From Simmondsia chinensis (lineage: Eukaryota > Streptophyta > Magnoliopsida > Caryophyllales > Simmondsiaceae), in assembly GCA_018398585.1 (NCBI GenBank), contig JAGTTD010000009.1, positions 11,475,193-11,539,192 on the forward strand: DNA of 64,000 bases, read 5' to 3'. How positions within the stretch are numbered: position 1 is the first letter of the stretch; every line of letters starts with the position of its first letter. Shown here in pieces: positions 33,420 through 43,837 of the stretch. The position numbers were made by a program, and so were the translations under genes. Below the pieces are notes generated by a model. The model did not search any database. It saw only the letters and a list, made by a program, of their open reading frames with translations, and was not told where the DNA came from.

Positions 33420-34730
33420 TCATTGGACCCGGAAACTGATTTCAGCAGCTTGCTCAAATTTTTCCTCCAACTCGGCCTCATGTTTTGGCTTGCTAGAACC
33501 ATGATCTATCTTCCCCGAATCGAAGGGACTTTCGGCATCAATTTCATCCGCTAAAGCTTCTGCTGTACAGCTTATGGTCAAATCAGAATTCGGTTTCAGC
33601 AAATTACAGCAGTTATGCACATCTAACAACTCAATAGCTTGTTCAACCACATTGCCTCTCCTTTGTTGGACTTTGAAACGTACTCGTGCAGCTTGATTAA
33701 CTCTTTTCAATAGAGAGCCAAACCTTTTCGGCTTCATATAAACTTGAAAATCTTCTCCCGGATCAGGAGGCAAGTGGTCATATGAGTGTACATTTGAACA
33801 CTCCATTTCTCTATTCCCAGACCCTTGCAAAGCATCAATTACATTACTACCAACACCAAACAATTTCTGATTTTCTAAGCGCATTTGCTGGAACCTCGAG
33901 ACCCAGCATTCCTTTGAATGTATTTGTAAATGATTGAGCAATTCCTTCACCTGATCGAGCGTGACAAACTCTTGTGCCCCAACCACAGCATCATAGGACA
34001 CTTCTGGTTGAACGGCTGTAGCTACATTGCCTCCATCAGCTCCCATTCGAGTCTTAACTCCTTGTGTGCCATCTGTAGCTTGTGTGCCAGCATATACCTC
34101 GGTAAGGTCAACCTCTCGACTTAGTTTTTGCTGATCATAAGGCAAGTCATGCTGAAACATAGCCACACGCTTCAATTTTGGCTTGGAAAACTTCTTTTTA
34201 CCCTCAAATTCCTTCAACGCTATACTCAGAAGACTCCTTTTCGATTTACACTTTGCTTTCTTAATCATTCTTTTGACATGTGAATCATATTCCCATTCCG
34301 GATGCATGTCAAATTGTGCCTCAACATCATCAAGGTACTCTAATTCTAGCGAAGAGTCTTCATAAGGTTCATCCTGTTCAGACTCAGATTCGTCTAACTT
34401 GTGTTCATCAAATTCGGCATTGTCGTGGTCGAATTCTTCTTCAACAACAACGGATTCCACTTCCTCCTTTTGCTCGACATTGAACGTTTGCTGTGTAACG
34501 CTATCCACTAACTCCAGAAACTCGTTTGTATCAAGAACACCCGCACAATCAGACTGATGCGTTGAACAAGGCTGATTCGCATTTTGTTGACGCACTCGAT
34601 TGAAAGCCAGCTTAATTTCCAGTAACAACCTCTCATGTTCCTCTCTGAATATTAGCTTCATTTCCTTAAAATAACCTCTCATCACTAGTGGACAAGAGCT
34701 AACATCAACCATATTTTTTCTGAACAGCAA
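33420..34730 (-). CDS. Unrecognised ORF1 of non-autonomous element 2
   Basis: 436 codons open. N-terminal helix-rich part, then DCAGVLDTNEFLELVDSVTQ, FDHDNAEFDEHKLDESESEQ, DSSLELEYLDDVEAQFDMHP followed by EWEYDSHV, and a basic stretch IKKAKCKSKRSLLSIALKEF. The rest includes QVKELLNHLQIH and a region rich in charged residues. This is the same protein family as 1-697 and 16272-17331, and the longest intact example here. Start at 34730 is uncertain; the conserved part starts near 34560. Not gag by motif: no zinc knuckle and no capsid signature. Confidence 0.75.
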   Translation of the reverse strand: MLFRKNMVDVSSCPLVMRGYFKEMKLIFREEHERLLLEIKLAFNRVRQQNANQPCSTHQSDCAGVLDTNEFLELVDSVTQQTFNVEQKEEVESVVVEEEFDHDNAEFDEHKLDESESEQDEPYEDSSLELEYLDDVEAQFDMHPEWEYDSHVKRMIKKAKCKSKRSLLSIALKEFEGKKKFSKPKLKRVAMFQHDLPYDQQKLSREVDLTEVYAGTQATDGTQGVKTRMGADGGNVATAVQPEVSYDAVVGAQEFVTLDQVKELLNHLQIHSKECWVSRFQQMRLENQKLFGVGSNVIDALQGSGNREMECSNVHSYDHLPPDPGEDFQVYMKPKRFGSLLKRVNQAARVRFKVQQRRGNVVEQAIELLDVHNCCNLLKPNSDLTISCTAEALADEIDAESPFDSGKIDHGSSKPKHEAELEEKFEQAAEISFRVQ

Positions 34731-35598
34731 AATCGATCTGGACAGCAGAAATGCAGGTTCGAAAATCGCAGAAATGTAAAACTTGTTTCGTAACTCTTCA
34801 AAAATCGATTGCTTAATGAAGTTCTACTCCTTCGTTCGTACCAACAATCGTCACTGATTACAAACCCTAGCTTGCAGAGTTTCACGCACAACGTATTCGA
34901 CAAACCTTAACTTTCAAACGATGTCTGACAATGATGTTCTCTTGATTAATTCCGACTAAGAATCTGAAATTGGTTCGATTTTGGTCTGTAAAGATGGTTT
35001 ACACTCACAATACACAACAATCTTCAAGAACAATATCGGATTTCAACACTTACGGAGCTCAAAAATGTTGTCAGATTTCGCCTATACTGACAATTTTCGC
35101 CACAATCACAATTTCTGAGTTGTGAAATCTGAACAATGCTCCAATCAGCTGGTTTCTAATCTTTTGAGGATGATCAAGTGAAATGTGGATCAATTAGCTC
35201 AATTTAAGCTTCTTTTTCAACCGATCAAATGAAGATTTGATCAAAATCAATTATGTTCATCACAGAATTTCAGTATCTGCTACTTGATCCGATTCTTCTG
35301 AATTCAATCCAAATCGGCTTTGATGTTGAATGTATTCACCAAGACTAATCAATTATACTTTCCTCAATGTAATGTGATCAATTTTAATCAATTTATCCCA
35401 ACCGAAAGCAACTCCTAGGCACTTCTGATCAATACTGCAGTAACCGCCACCAATTCAATTCAAAACTCAGAATTGAATTTCTGATCACAAAATCAGAACT
35501 AAATTTGTATCACAATTGTTTTAATTGATTAATTGCAACACAATTAATCATATTTTATAATTTTTTCGGATATGAGCTTGATTCGGAAGCCAAATCAA
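34731..35598 (-). other. Leader of non-autonomous element 2
   Basis: About 870 bp, AT-rich, many GATCAA words, no sustained frame. Similar in style to the leader at 15522-16271. Confidence 0.5.
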
Positions 35599-35611
35599 GG
35601 CTCTGATACCA
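35599..35611 (-). promoter_or_regulatory. Primer binding site, tRNA-Met type
   Basis: Minus strand TGGTATCAGAGCC, two bases from the 5' LTR. Confidence 0.92.
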
Positions 35612-35613
35612 AT

Positions 35614-36091
35614 TGTTAAGGTTTCGAAGATTGGCTCTTGAACCTCAACCTTGGTTGGGATATAAAGAGTAAGAGATGAGAAAGAATGTAGAGTTTAGAT
35701 GAGAGAAAGAAGGGAAAAGAGATGAGAGAATAGAGAAAAAAACTAAATGTGATCAATTCATTATCAAAGTTATGGATTACAAGCTAATACCCCTTATTTA
35801 TACTACTTACATGACATGAGCCTAATACATTGCATCAAACCACTAAGATTAACCGACTTTAACCATCAACAACTAATTAGCCGCCAACATTGACCGGGCA
35901 TTGACCTCCTAAGCGCATATCACTAGAGCTCACTTATTACAATGCCAACTAACTAATACAACTAACATAAGCAATGTAACAACCTCAATGCAGCAGCAGT
36001 TCAGTAACAGCACAGCCAACAGTAGCTAACATCTTACGCAGCACAGCAGCAAACAACTAAAGTCGAAGCTCGAAATTCACAGTTCATAACA
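35614..36091 (-). repeat. 5' LTR of non-autonomous element 2
   Basis: 478 bp, equal in length to the 3' LTR at 31206-31683; followed on the plus strand by CTGAG. Confidence 0.92.
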
Positions 36092-36096
36092 CTGAG

Positions 36097-36640
36097 CTGT
36101 TGTCCAGCTGCTAAGTTGCTGCTGTAGTCATTGTTAGCTACTGCTATTCTGATGCTGCATATGCTGGTGGCTGTAGGATGTTGTTAAGTGATGTATTAGC
36201 TTGATCTTAAGTTCCTTTATTGCATTATATTGATTGTAATATGCTGCTTGTCTTCTCTGCACTGAATTAAGCCTGCAGTGAACTTATGGGCACGGCATGT
36301 GTTCTGTTAGGATATTAGGTAGTTAGCTGTTAGTTGGCCTTGGCACCAAATGTGGTGTAAATGCTAGTTAAGCTTAGTTCTAGATAATTCCTAAGTGGTT
36401 TAGTCCTTGTGAGGTTAGATTCAATGTATTAGGCTCATACTGTGTAAGTAGTATAAATAAGGGGTATTAGCTTGTAATCCTTTAACTTTGGATGAATGAA
36501 TTGAACTCATTTGATTTCTCTCTCTATTTCCACAATTTTTTCCCTTCTTTCTCATCTAAACTCTATATTCTTTCTCATCTCATACTCTCTCTATCCCAAC
36601 CAAGGTTAAGGTTCAAGACCTAATCTTCGAAACCTTAACA
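36097..36640 (+). repeat. Solo LTR, right piece
   Basis: Continues the LTR begun at 31161 and ends ACCTTAACA before GAAAC (36641-36645). TATAAATAAGG near 36451, CTCATCT-rich end, and a terminal hairpin (TTAAGGTTC ... GAAACCTTAA). The last 150 bp closely match the LTR of element 2, so the two are related subfamilies. Confidence 0.88.
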
Positions 36641-36645
36641 GAAAC

Positions 36646-38066
36646 TGCCTCCACGACCCCTGGTTCCATCACTTGAAGCTAAGACTATTGCCTCAAAAAC
36701 CTTAGCTTTAGCATAAGCCTTAGACAATGCTGTAGGATTTTTTTTTTTTTTTTTTGGTAAGTGACAATGTTGTAGGCCCAACTACTTGGACGAGATTCTT
36801 AACCTTGGGCTTCAATCCACTTATGAAACTTTAGACATAATATCACTTAGTGGCATGAGGATATTCAGTTATCATACTAGCTCTAAGGTTCTCAAACCTT
36901 GTCATATACTCCTTCACAGATGTTTCTTGTATCACTTTATTAAATCTATCAACAATGTCACAAGAATCTTCATCACCATAACGCTTGCAAAGTTCTTTCG
37001 CGAACTCAGCCCAAGTGAGAGTAGGATTGCTCCTTAACAAACTATAAAGCCATACGTTGTGATCACCAAAAATGATAAACAGCAGCAATTTGAACCTTTT
37101 TAGCCTCATCAATGTGGTAAAAGTGGAAATAACGATCACATCTCCTTAACCATGAATGATGTTGCTTTCCATCGAAAGGATCAATCTGCACCGTCGGTTG
37201 TCTATAGCAATTGCTTCTATTGTTGGATGTCACATCATTACTACAAGAATGCTGCTGGTTCCACTGATAAGGAGGCCAATCAAATTACTTTTCAATCAAA
37301 CTGGTAGTCTTGTGAATATCTGCTTGCTCAGGGTAACGAATAGCCTGTCCTACATTAAAACTAGTATGTCTTGATTGAGCTTGATCAAATGATCTATCCT
37401 GTCTAGAAAATACCTCTTCTTGTTGACTTCGAATTTGCTTTCTAACATCAGCTGCTTGAGTTATAACTTGAGGTCTTTCAGTGGCTACAGTAGGTGTTGA
37501 CTTTGAATTTGAGTTCTAACATCAGCTGCTTGAACCATAACTCGAGGTCTTTCACTGGCTACAGCAGGTCTAGCAGGAACATTAGATTACGACATTACAG
37601 GAGGTCTTATCTGCTGATTCACAGGCAACGAACTAGCAAGGAGCAGAGGATCAAGAACTTAAAGTACATTTTGTCTATTGAACTTACTTTGAATTTCAGC
37701 AATCTTTTCACTAAATATCCGTGTTTGTTGTTCAATTCGCTCATCCAATGTCTCCCTAAATTGTGGCTTTGGTTGATTTAATTGATCAGCAATGTTCTCA
37801 TCAACACGCTTTGATTGTAAGCTGAACGTCGCATTAAACGTTTGCTCTTGTTCCTTCAGTAGGATACACATCCAATCCTCAGTTCTTTGCTCCCTTTCCA
37901 GTTGAGATTGATTAAGCTGAACAATCATAGTTGTTATCTGCGCATTCAAAATGTCTGGAGTAACAGCTTGCGGTACATTCTTTGCATTATCACTAAGAAG
38001 CTCAGCAAATGAATGATTAGCTGCTGTTTTAGCAGCTATTGATCTTGTAATGACACCACTGGCCAT
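36646..38066 (-). pseudogene. gag: Chromovirus gag, upstream half
   Basis: From ATG 38066 (MASGVITRSIAAKTAANHSF), a Gln/Glu-rich coiled-coil-like N-terminus to 37659, then a broken spacer, then the capsid part at 37139-36843 (NVWLYSLLRSNPTLTWAEFA, CDIVDRFNKV, EYMTRFENLRASM), matching the gag at 55056-55400. Cut at the GAAAC target site; resumes at 31155. Confidence 0.85.
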
Positions 38067-38235
38067 TGTTTCAAGTCTTTTTGCATCAATTCAATTCTTT
38101 CTATGTGTTTCAAGGCAATTTCCTGATAGTAACCACAGCAACGACAACAGAATTTAGAACTGAAGTCTCAAGCAATTTGCAATGCGATTCAAAAATATTT
38201 GATCTCAAATCACGTTTGATTTAGAAACCAAGCAA

Positions 38236-38248
38236 GGCTTTGATACCA
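38236..38248 (-). promoter_or_regulatory. Primer binding site, tRNA-Met type
   Basis: Minus strand TGGTATCAAAGCC, one mismatch to the usual site. Confidence 0.85.
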
Positions 38249-38250
38249 AT

Positions 38251-38572
38251 TGTTAAACCTCTAGAAAAATCTTGAAGCTTAACCTTGTGAAAGAGAGAGA
38301 TTTGATGAGAAGAGAAGTGAAGGAGATGAGAAATATGGAGAGAATTAGATGAGAGAGAGAAAGATCTCAAAAGAGATTAGGTTGATTTTTCAATGAATGA
38401 TCTCTCATTACACAAGATCTAACTATTGATATGAAGTAAGATACAATGGACTGGGACAAGCTAATGCCCAGGCTTACAAAAATTGGCGCCAAAACTACTA
38501 GCTCACAATACAGGTTATCACAGATCAGACAACTACGCCTTATTAAATCACAATTGACATAGAATCATAACA
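38251..38572 (-). repeat. 5' LTR of the minus-strand chromovirus
   Basis: 322 bp; 60 bp shorter than its partner at 27215-27596 owing to a deletion near 38481. Followed by TCTCC. Confidence 0.88.
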
Positions 38573-38577
38573 TCTCC

Positions 38578-39775
38578 ATCTCAAGAGGCAGTCTCAAAGC
38601 CCCCTCAAGGCACTGAGTTAATAAGTTGAAGTGCTTGATACGTCAGAGATGTGGCTACCTTAGCGATGGAGCCAATCTTTAGTCTTCCTTCTGAAGATGC
38701 GACTCTTCGAGCCACTTGTTTTAAGGCATTGTTCAAGCTCCATTCCTTCTTCCAAGAGCACCAATCTCTATGGAGGAACCTTTTGAAGGTATAAACTTAT
38801 CTGACTTTTGTATCTTTGATGTCTTGAACCATGCTTTGGTCCTAAGATGCAAGTGTCAATACTAAGGAATTTCCCTTGCAGAAGGAATAATGCAAGCAAT
38901 AACCACACTTGGTGCAGAAACCCCAGTGGTGGGAACCTCACCAGCAAATCCACCGGAAATCCTTCTAGCATTAGCACCTTCCGTACCCTAGAGTGAGGCC
39001 TTAAAGGTAAAGGAAATTATTTTTGAACTTTGGCTGCATTCCTAAAGTCAATGACTTTTCTAATTTGGTTGATCCTTCTGCAGATCACTCTTCTAAGGGA
39101 TAACCCCCACATCCACACTAGAGGAATTAGCTTCTCCATTAAAGAAATTAGGGGCAAGCGAAAGACTGGCCTTTTAACAGCTGGACAAGGAGTCGCCCAT
39201 GCTTCAAAGGCTAAAGGAGATCCTACACTTCCCTGTTCTAACCCAGGCAGAAGGAGCTATTTTTGAAGAAGCCATGTCCCTCTTGAGAGCTTTGTAGGAA
39301 GATAAAAGGATGGCCCTTACTATTACCAAGGAGCTCAAAGTCCTTGAGGAGGTACTCCTAAAGATTTAAGAAGTCCAGCCCTCCATCAGAGAAAATGACA
39401 GTGCCAAGATGCCATTACAGCCTTAGGGCATTCGGTTGGCCTAGAAGGCATGCAACCCTTGCTTGAAGGGCTCCAAGCAACGAAAAGAACTCGAGATCAA
39501 CAATCCCAAGGAATCAGAGGCTTGGCGAATGAGATTCACAACTTGGAGGAAAGATTACAGCACCTGAAAGAGGAGCTTCTTTCCTTGAGAGAACAACAAA
39601 CCTCTCAAGGTTCGGTGGTAGGTGGCCTCGATGAAGCCCTTGCTAAAGCTCAGAGAAAGAGTCAAGCTGCTCAACAGGAAGCTCTCTCCTTAGATCTCGA
39701 GCTAAATAATGCCACCATCCAGTTATCCTTAATTGAGGAGTCATTAGTGAGGATTAGGTCTAGAATCTTTTAATT
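38578..39775 (+). pseudogene. Antisense plant-mobile-domain ORF, part 2 (coiled coil)
   Basis: Resumes the ORF cut at 27209. After several broken stretches (LHSFFQEHQSLWRN near 38740, GAIFEEAMSLLRAL near 39260) the last 107 codons (39450-39773) are open and form an obvious coiled coil (GLANEIHNLEERLQHLKEEL, QRKSQAAQQEALSLDLELNN). Ends 97 bases before the end of the minus-strand integrase frame, so the two genes converge tail to tail. Confidence 0.7.
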
Positions 39776-39871
39776 TTGTCTCTGTAAAAACGCTTTGGCT
39801 TTCACAAGCTGCTTACTTGTAATATTTTTAAGCCATGTAATTTCCAAACCTTAATGAAATATGCATTGCAT

Positions 39872-41280
39872 TCATTCAATACATCTCTCAATTTGATAGT
39901 TCCTTTGTCTTTTATTTCTTTTTTTTTCCTTGGAATCTTGAGAGTGATCCTCCAGGCATTGATATAACCAAGCCCATAACTCTGAAAATCTAAACTTAAG
40001 GACTTCCTTGTTAAAATCCCAAAATGATGGCACATATTTCTTTAGGAACCTTCCATTGATGGCCCTTGGATAGTTCTCCCATCTAAGTCTTGGAGTAAAT
40101 AAGCATTTTTCACCAAATACTTTAATGACTCTAAATGGGCCTTTCCAATTTTCAGACCATTTGCAGAAGACATGGTCTTTCTGGGCAATGGGAAAGATCA
40201 CCTTCCAGACAAAATCCCCCAAGTCAAAAGACCTAGGTTTGACTCTTTTGTTGTAGGCTTTGGCAACCCTTTTCTTTTGAGCTTCCAACTTGTGCAAAGC
40301 ATCAAGACTTACTTGGTCTAGATTGTTAAGTTCATCCATCATGGACAACTCATATTCATGTTTATAGAATTTCCCTCGATGAGCTAATCTAAGAGATTGA
40401 ACTATTACCTCCAAAGGCAATAATGCATCATGGCCATACGTTAAGTGAAAAAGAGTCATCCCAGTACCATCTATTTTAGAGGTTCTTTAAGCCCATAGGG
40501 AATCTAGTAGTAATTCAAGCCACCTTCTAGGATTATCCTCAATCATCTTCTCAATGTTGGTTTTCAGAATCTCAATGTTGGTTTTCAGAATCTCATTCAG
40601 AATCTCATCTTGAGCATAATAAGGTGTCGAGTTCAAGATTTCTATATTGAAACTCTTGGTGAACTCCTTTTGCTCTACTACATCAAAGACTCTAGCTTGG
40701 TTCACTATGATAGTCTCTGGAACACCAAACCTACATAGGATATATTCTTTGATAAAATAAACAACTTCATGTTGATTGATATTTTTATATGGTTCAGCCT
40801 CCACCCATTTGGTGAAGTAATTAGTGGCCATGATATAAGAGCATTGTTTACAAGATGAAGGATTAATTTCTCATATGATACCCATTTCTCAACCATTAAA
40901 TGGCTAAGGTTTGACAATGGCATGCATCTCAGGAGCAAGAATGTTTGGTACATGCCCATACCTTGGGCATGCTTCACATCCTTTGGCATATTTAATGCAA
41001 TCCTCCATCATGGATGGCCAATGGTGGTGATAACTCTTGATGAGCCAGTGCATTTAATTGCCAGCTAGATGGAATCCACAAATACCTTCATGGGCTCTTA
41101 CTACTATGAGCATTGCTTCCTCCAAGTCAAGACACTTAAGAAGCACTCCACTATAATCGTTTTGTATAATTCTCCAGACTTGCCACCTAAGTGAAATCTA
41201 CGAGCTCTCACTTTTATCTTTATGTCCTTAATGTAATTTTTAGGGTTATTGAAGTAATCCATCAAAGGCTTCCTCCAGTC
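39872..41280 (-). pseudogene. Tat integrase
   Basis: Read leftwards: damaged zinc-binding region (41280-40990), then core YFTKWVEAEPYKNINQHEVV and YILCRFGVPETIIVNQARVF (40831-40690), where the Asp of the usual IVSDN motif reads as Asn. The C-terminal 195-codon frame 40459-39872 has FHLTYGHDALLPLEVIVQSL, AYNKRVKPRSFDLGDFVWK, NWKGPFRVIKVF and INGRFLKKY, typical of Tat integrase. An internal duplication (ILKTNIEILKTNIEK) lies near 40570. Confidence 0.85.
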
Positions 41281-41286
41281 CTCTTA

Positions 41287-42406
41287 TTAACGTAGGACTG
41301 TTTGATGTGCCTCATAGTACTCCAAACATTCATTAGGTGCACCTTCGAAGTACTCAATATACTTCATCTCATGATCCAAAACCTTAGTCTTAATGACCAT
41401 GGTCTCTTCACACCAAGCTCTAGATAATTTATTCCCAAATGCTAAATGAGCCAAGTCTTTGGCTACCTTATTTGGTTCCCTAGGATGCACTCAAGCCACC
41501 TCATTAAATTTACTCAACAACTTGCATACAATTTATAGATATCGATTCGAGGTCTCTAGAGGCATTAGAATTCCCCATTTACTTCACAAATTGCCAATTG
41601 TTAATCCCCCTTGACAAGGACATTGAGGACTTGCATTCTTATAAGAGTTTGAAGGCCAATTATTAGACACTCATACTTGGCTATATTATTGAAGCATCTG
41701 CCCACTATGGTGAAAACCAACTTAGTTATGATTCCCTCAGAAGATTCTATCACAACTCCCACTCCAGCACTAGAATTGGTCTGCGATCCATTGAAGAATA
41801 GTTTCCAAGGAACTAGTTCTACCACAAGAAGGTGTTCTGGTGCATTGTCTAAGTTAGTCTTGATATTTGGATGGTCAGCTACAAAGTTTGCTAGGGCTTG
41901 TCCCTTGTGACACATATACCAACACAAATTGAAGTAGACCTACACTCAACTTGTTTAACCGTGCTCTGAAAAATGGTCTACCTAGCATATATTTAAGGGC
42001 ATCTATCTTGGCTACCATATGTATAGTAAACGCTGAGAAATAATGTCTTAATTTTGTTGATGTGTAGAACAGATATAGACATTGTTTCTCGATCAAGGAA
42101 TACTTTATTTCAAATTCATTTAGACAATGGCTAAGGTCGAACACAACCTATTAAAAACCTTGCTCATTATCCTGTACAAGCAAACAACAATTAGATTCCT
42201 TCGAAGCAGAGACAGATCTTCAAAGGCTTACCCTGCTTTGGTGGAATCAGTACTGGCTGCTTGATCAAGTAATCCTTGATTGCCTTGAATGTTGTTTGAT
42301 GTGACCATTCACACTTGAAGTCCTTCTCAGACTTGAGCTTCAGCGGCAGAGAGAAGACCTTGGTCCTTCCTGCAACATTCGAGATAAAACTTCTTAGGAA
42401 GTTCAC
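41287..42406 (-). pseudogene. Tat RNase H followed by archaeal-type RNase H
   Basis: The RT connection and RNase H lie at 42406-41875 (FKAIKDYLIKQPVLIPPKQG, FEIKYSLIEKQCL). Then QGQALANFVADHP leads into a second RNase H-like domain at 41900-41601 (LFFNGSQTNSSAGVGVVIES, KYECLIIGLQTLI), the extra domain that marks Tat elements; its first catalytic Asp reads as Asn (FFNGS for FDGS). RLAFGNKL-type tail to 41287. Stops between blocks. Confidence 0.85.
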
Positions 42407-43445
42407 CTATTTAAGAAGCGTTTGGAGCTCTTTTTGCTAGAAGGTGGCTTAGGCCATTTTGATAGCCTTATTCTCATTAATATCCACCTCGATGTCCCTC
42501 TGCTCTACCAGTAAACCCAAAAAATTTCCAGCTTGCTCGCCAAAAGCACATTTCAACAGAATGCACCCCTCAAGTCTTTGAAGTGTTTAACTTGGGATTT
42601 TGATTTGACCGTGATATCATCTATATCGACTTCCATGCTCTTGTCAATGAGGTCTTGAATCATCATGTTCATGGCTCTTTGGTGGGTGGCAACAACATTC
42701 TTCAAACCAAAGGGCATAGCCTCCCATTCAAATGCCCATATTGTCCCAAGACATTGGAATGATGTCCCGTGGGTATCCTCCGCGACAATCATGACTTGGT
42801 GGTACCCATAGTAGCCATCCAAGAAGGAAAAAACCTCATGCCTCGAGGCTGAATCAATGAGCACATCAGCAATAGGCCTAGGGGTATTCGTCCTTTGGGG
42901 TGGCTGCATTTAGATCTCTGAAATCAATACAGGCCTTAATTTTGCCATTCTTTTTCGTGACAGATATGATATTAGCCAGCCACTCAACATACTTGGCAGT
43001 TTGTTGAATTTGGCCTTCAAGAGCCTTTTAACTTCTTCCTTGACCGAATCTAGACTTCTTGAGGCATCCTCCTCGGGCCCTAAATGATGGGATTTGAGCC
43101 TGAATTACTACGTAGCCTATGCTCCACCACTTTTCGATTGACGCCAGGCATCTAATGATGATCCCAAGCAAAGAAATAGTCCAGTACTATTCTTTCTTGT
43201 CCTTAGAGAGCAAAGCACTTAGATAAGTAGGTCTTGGGTCTTTTATTGAGCCCAAATATACCTTGAAGAGGGTGTCTTGGACTTCAGCCCTTAGATCCAC
43301 CATTTTTGTGTATTCTGCTCTTAGATCAGAGTGCTTCAGTTTCTTTTCTTGCGTTTCATGGACATGAAAACTATGAAATGGTTGCTCAGCCTTGAGCTAA
43401 TCCTCAGCACGCCAGGCCACGAACCTTGCTTATGCTGAGAAAATG
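42407..43445 (-). pseudogene. Tat reverse transcriptase
   Basis: RPIADVLIDSASRHEVFSFL, DGYYGYHQVMI, FEWEAMPFGLKNVVATHQRA and the catalytic DIDDITVKSKS (42640-42600) with both Asp residues. The upstream part to 43445 is readable in pieces (KNGKI-like at 42950) with many stops. Truncated by the LTR at 43446; gag and protease absent. Confidence 0.8.
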
Positions 43446-43752
43446 TGTTGTGATTGTGAAGTTAATGTTTAGTTTTAAGTGAATCGTATGCTTTGATGTT
43501 GGTTGATATTTTGGTGGGAACGTTAGTTGAATAAATTTAGGGTTGAGTGAGCTTGTATTAGTGCTTGTATTAGTTAGATATTTTGTGTTCTGCCCCCTTA
43601 AACTTTAGGAAGTATAAGTACTTTGATTCCATGATTGCACTGTTCATCCAAGTAAATGAAAATATATTCTCTTCTCATCTAATTTCTCAATTCTTCCACA
43701 TCTCATATTCTCTCGCCTAGGCTATGATCAAAGATCTACTTAAATAATAACA
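43446..43752 (+). repeat. 5' LTR, 307 bp
   Basis: TGTTGTGATTG to AATAATAACA, with a pyrimidine-rich CTCATC end and a weak terminal hairpin. Followed by a primer site. Confidence 0.75.
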
Positions 43753-43754
43753 AC

Positions 43755-43766
43755 TGGTATCAAAGC
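43755..43766 (+). promoter_or_regulatory. Primer binding site, tRNA-Met type
   Basis: TGGTATCAAAGC, one mismatch to the usual site. Confidence 0.8.
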
Positions 43767-43837
43767 TTGTGTAATTGCCTTTGATCAAGCTAAAATAGCA
43801 TTCGATCAAGCTAGCCAAAGATAAGAAACAAGCTGAC

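Larger units (their letters stand above)
31206..36091 (-). mobile_element. Complete non-autonomous LTR element 2 (4886 bp)
   Basis: Two 478-bp LTRs (TGTTAAGG to CATAACA on the plus strand) flanked by CTGAG (31201-31205 and 36092-36096). tRNA-Met primer site, polypurine tract and the two conserved hairpins are present. It encodes two long unrecognised ORFs and no gag, protease, RT or integrase. About 22 LTR substitutions (about 4.6%). It inserted in opposite orientation into a solo LTR of clearly related sequence. Confidence 0.92.
27215..38572 (-). mobile_element. Chromovirus (Reina-like), minus strand, with nested insertions
   Basis: LTRs at 38251-38572 (5') and 27215-27596 (3') flanked by TCTCT (27210-27214) and TCTCC (38573-38577), one base different. 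tRNA-Met-type primer site, gag, zinc knuckle, protease, RT, RNase H, integrase and chromodomain are all recognisable but broken. A solo LTR inserted in gag at GAAAC. Removing the insertions leaves about 5.9 kb. I count roughly 30 LTR substitutions (about 10%) plus a 60-bp deletion in the 5' LTR, so it is older than the elements nested in it. Confidence 0.9.
24670..43445 (-). mobile_element. Tat-lineage gypsy element with antisense ORF (interrupted, 5' truncated)
   Basis: Minus-strand pol (RT, RNase H, archaeal-type RNase H, integrase) at 43445-39872, followed by a convergent plus-strand ORF with a plant mobile domain at 25145-39775. The ORF is split by the chromovirus at 27215-38572. Extra antisense ORFs after pol are known in the Tat lineage. 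The 5' end (LTR, gag, protease) is lost at 43445; the 3' LTR was not clearly found on the left. Confidence 0.75.

Noticed and set aside
33420..34730. Reading the non-autonomous ORF as a divergent gag
   Set aside because: No zinc knuckle, no capsid signature such as AKAWL or FxxxFxxxF, and the acidic HPEWEYD block has no gag counterpart. Only the short N-terminal helix resembles gag.
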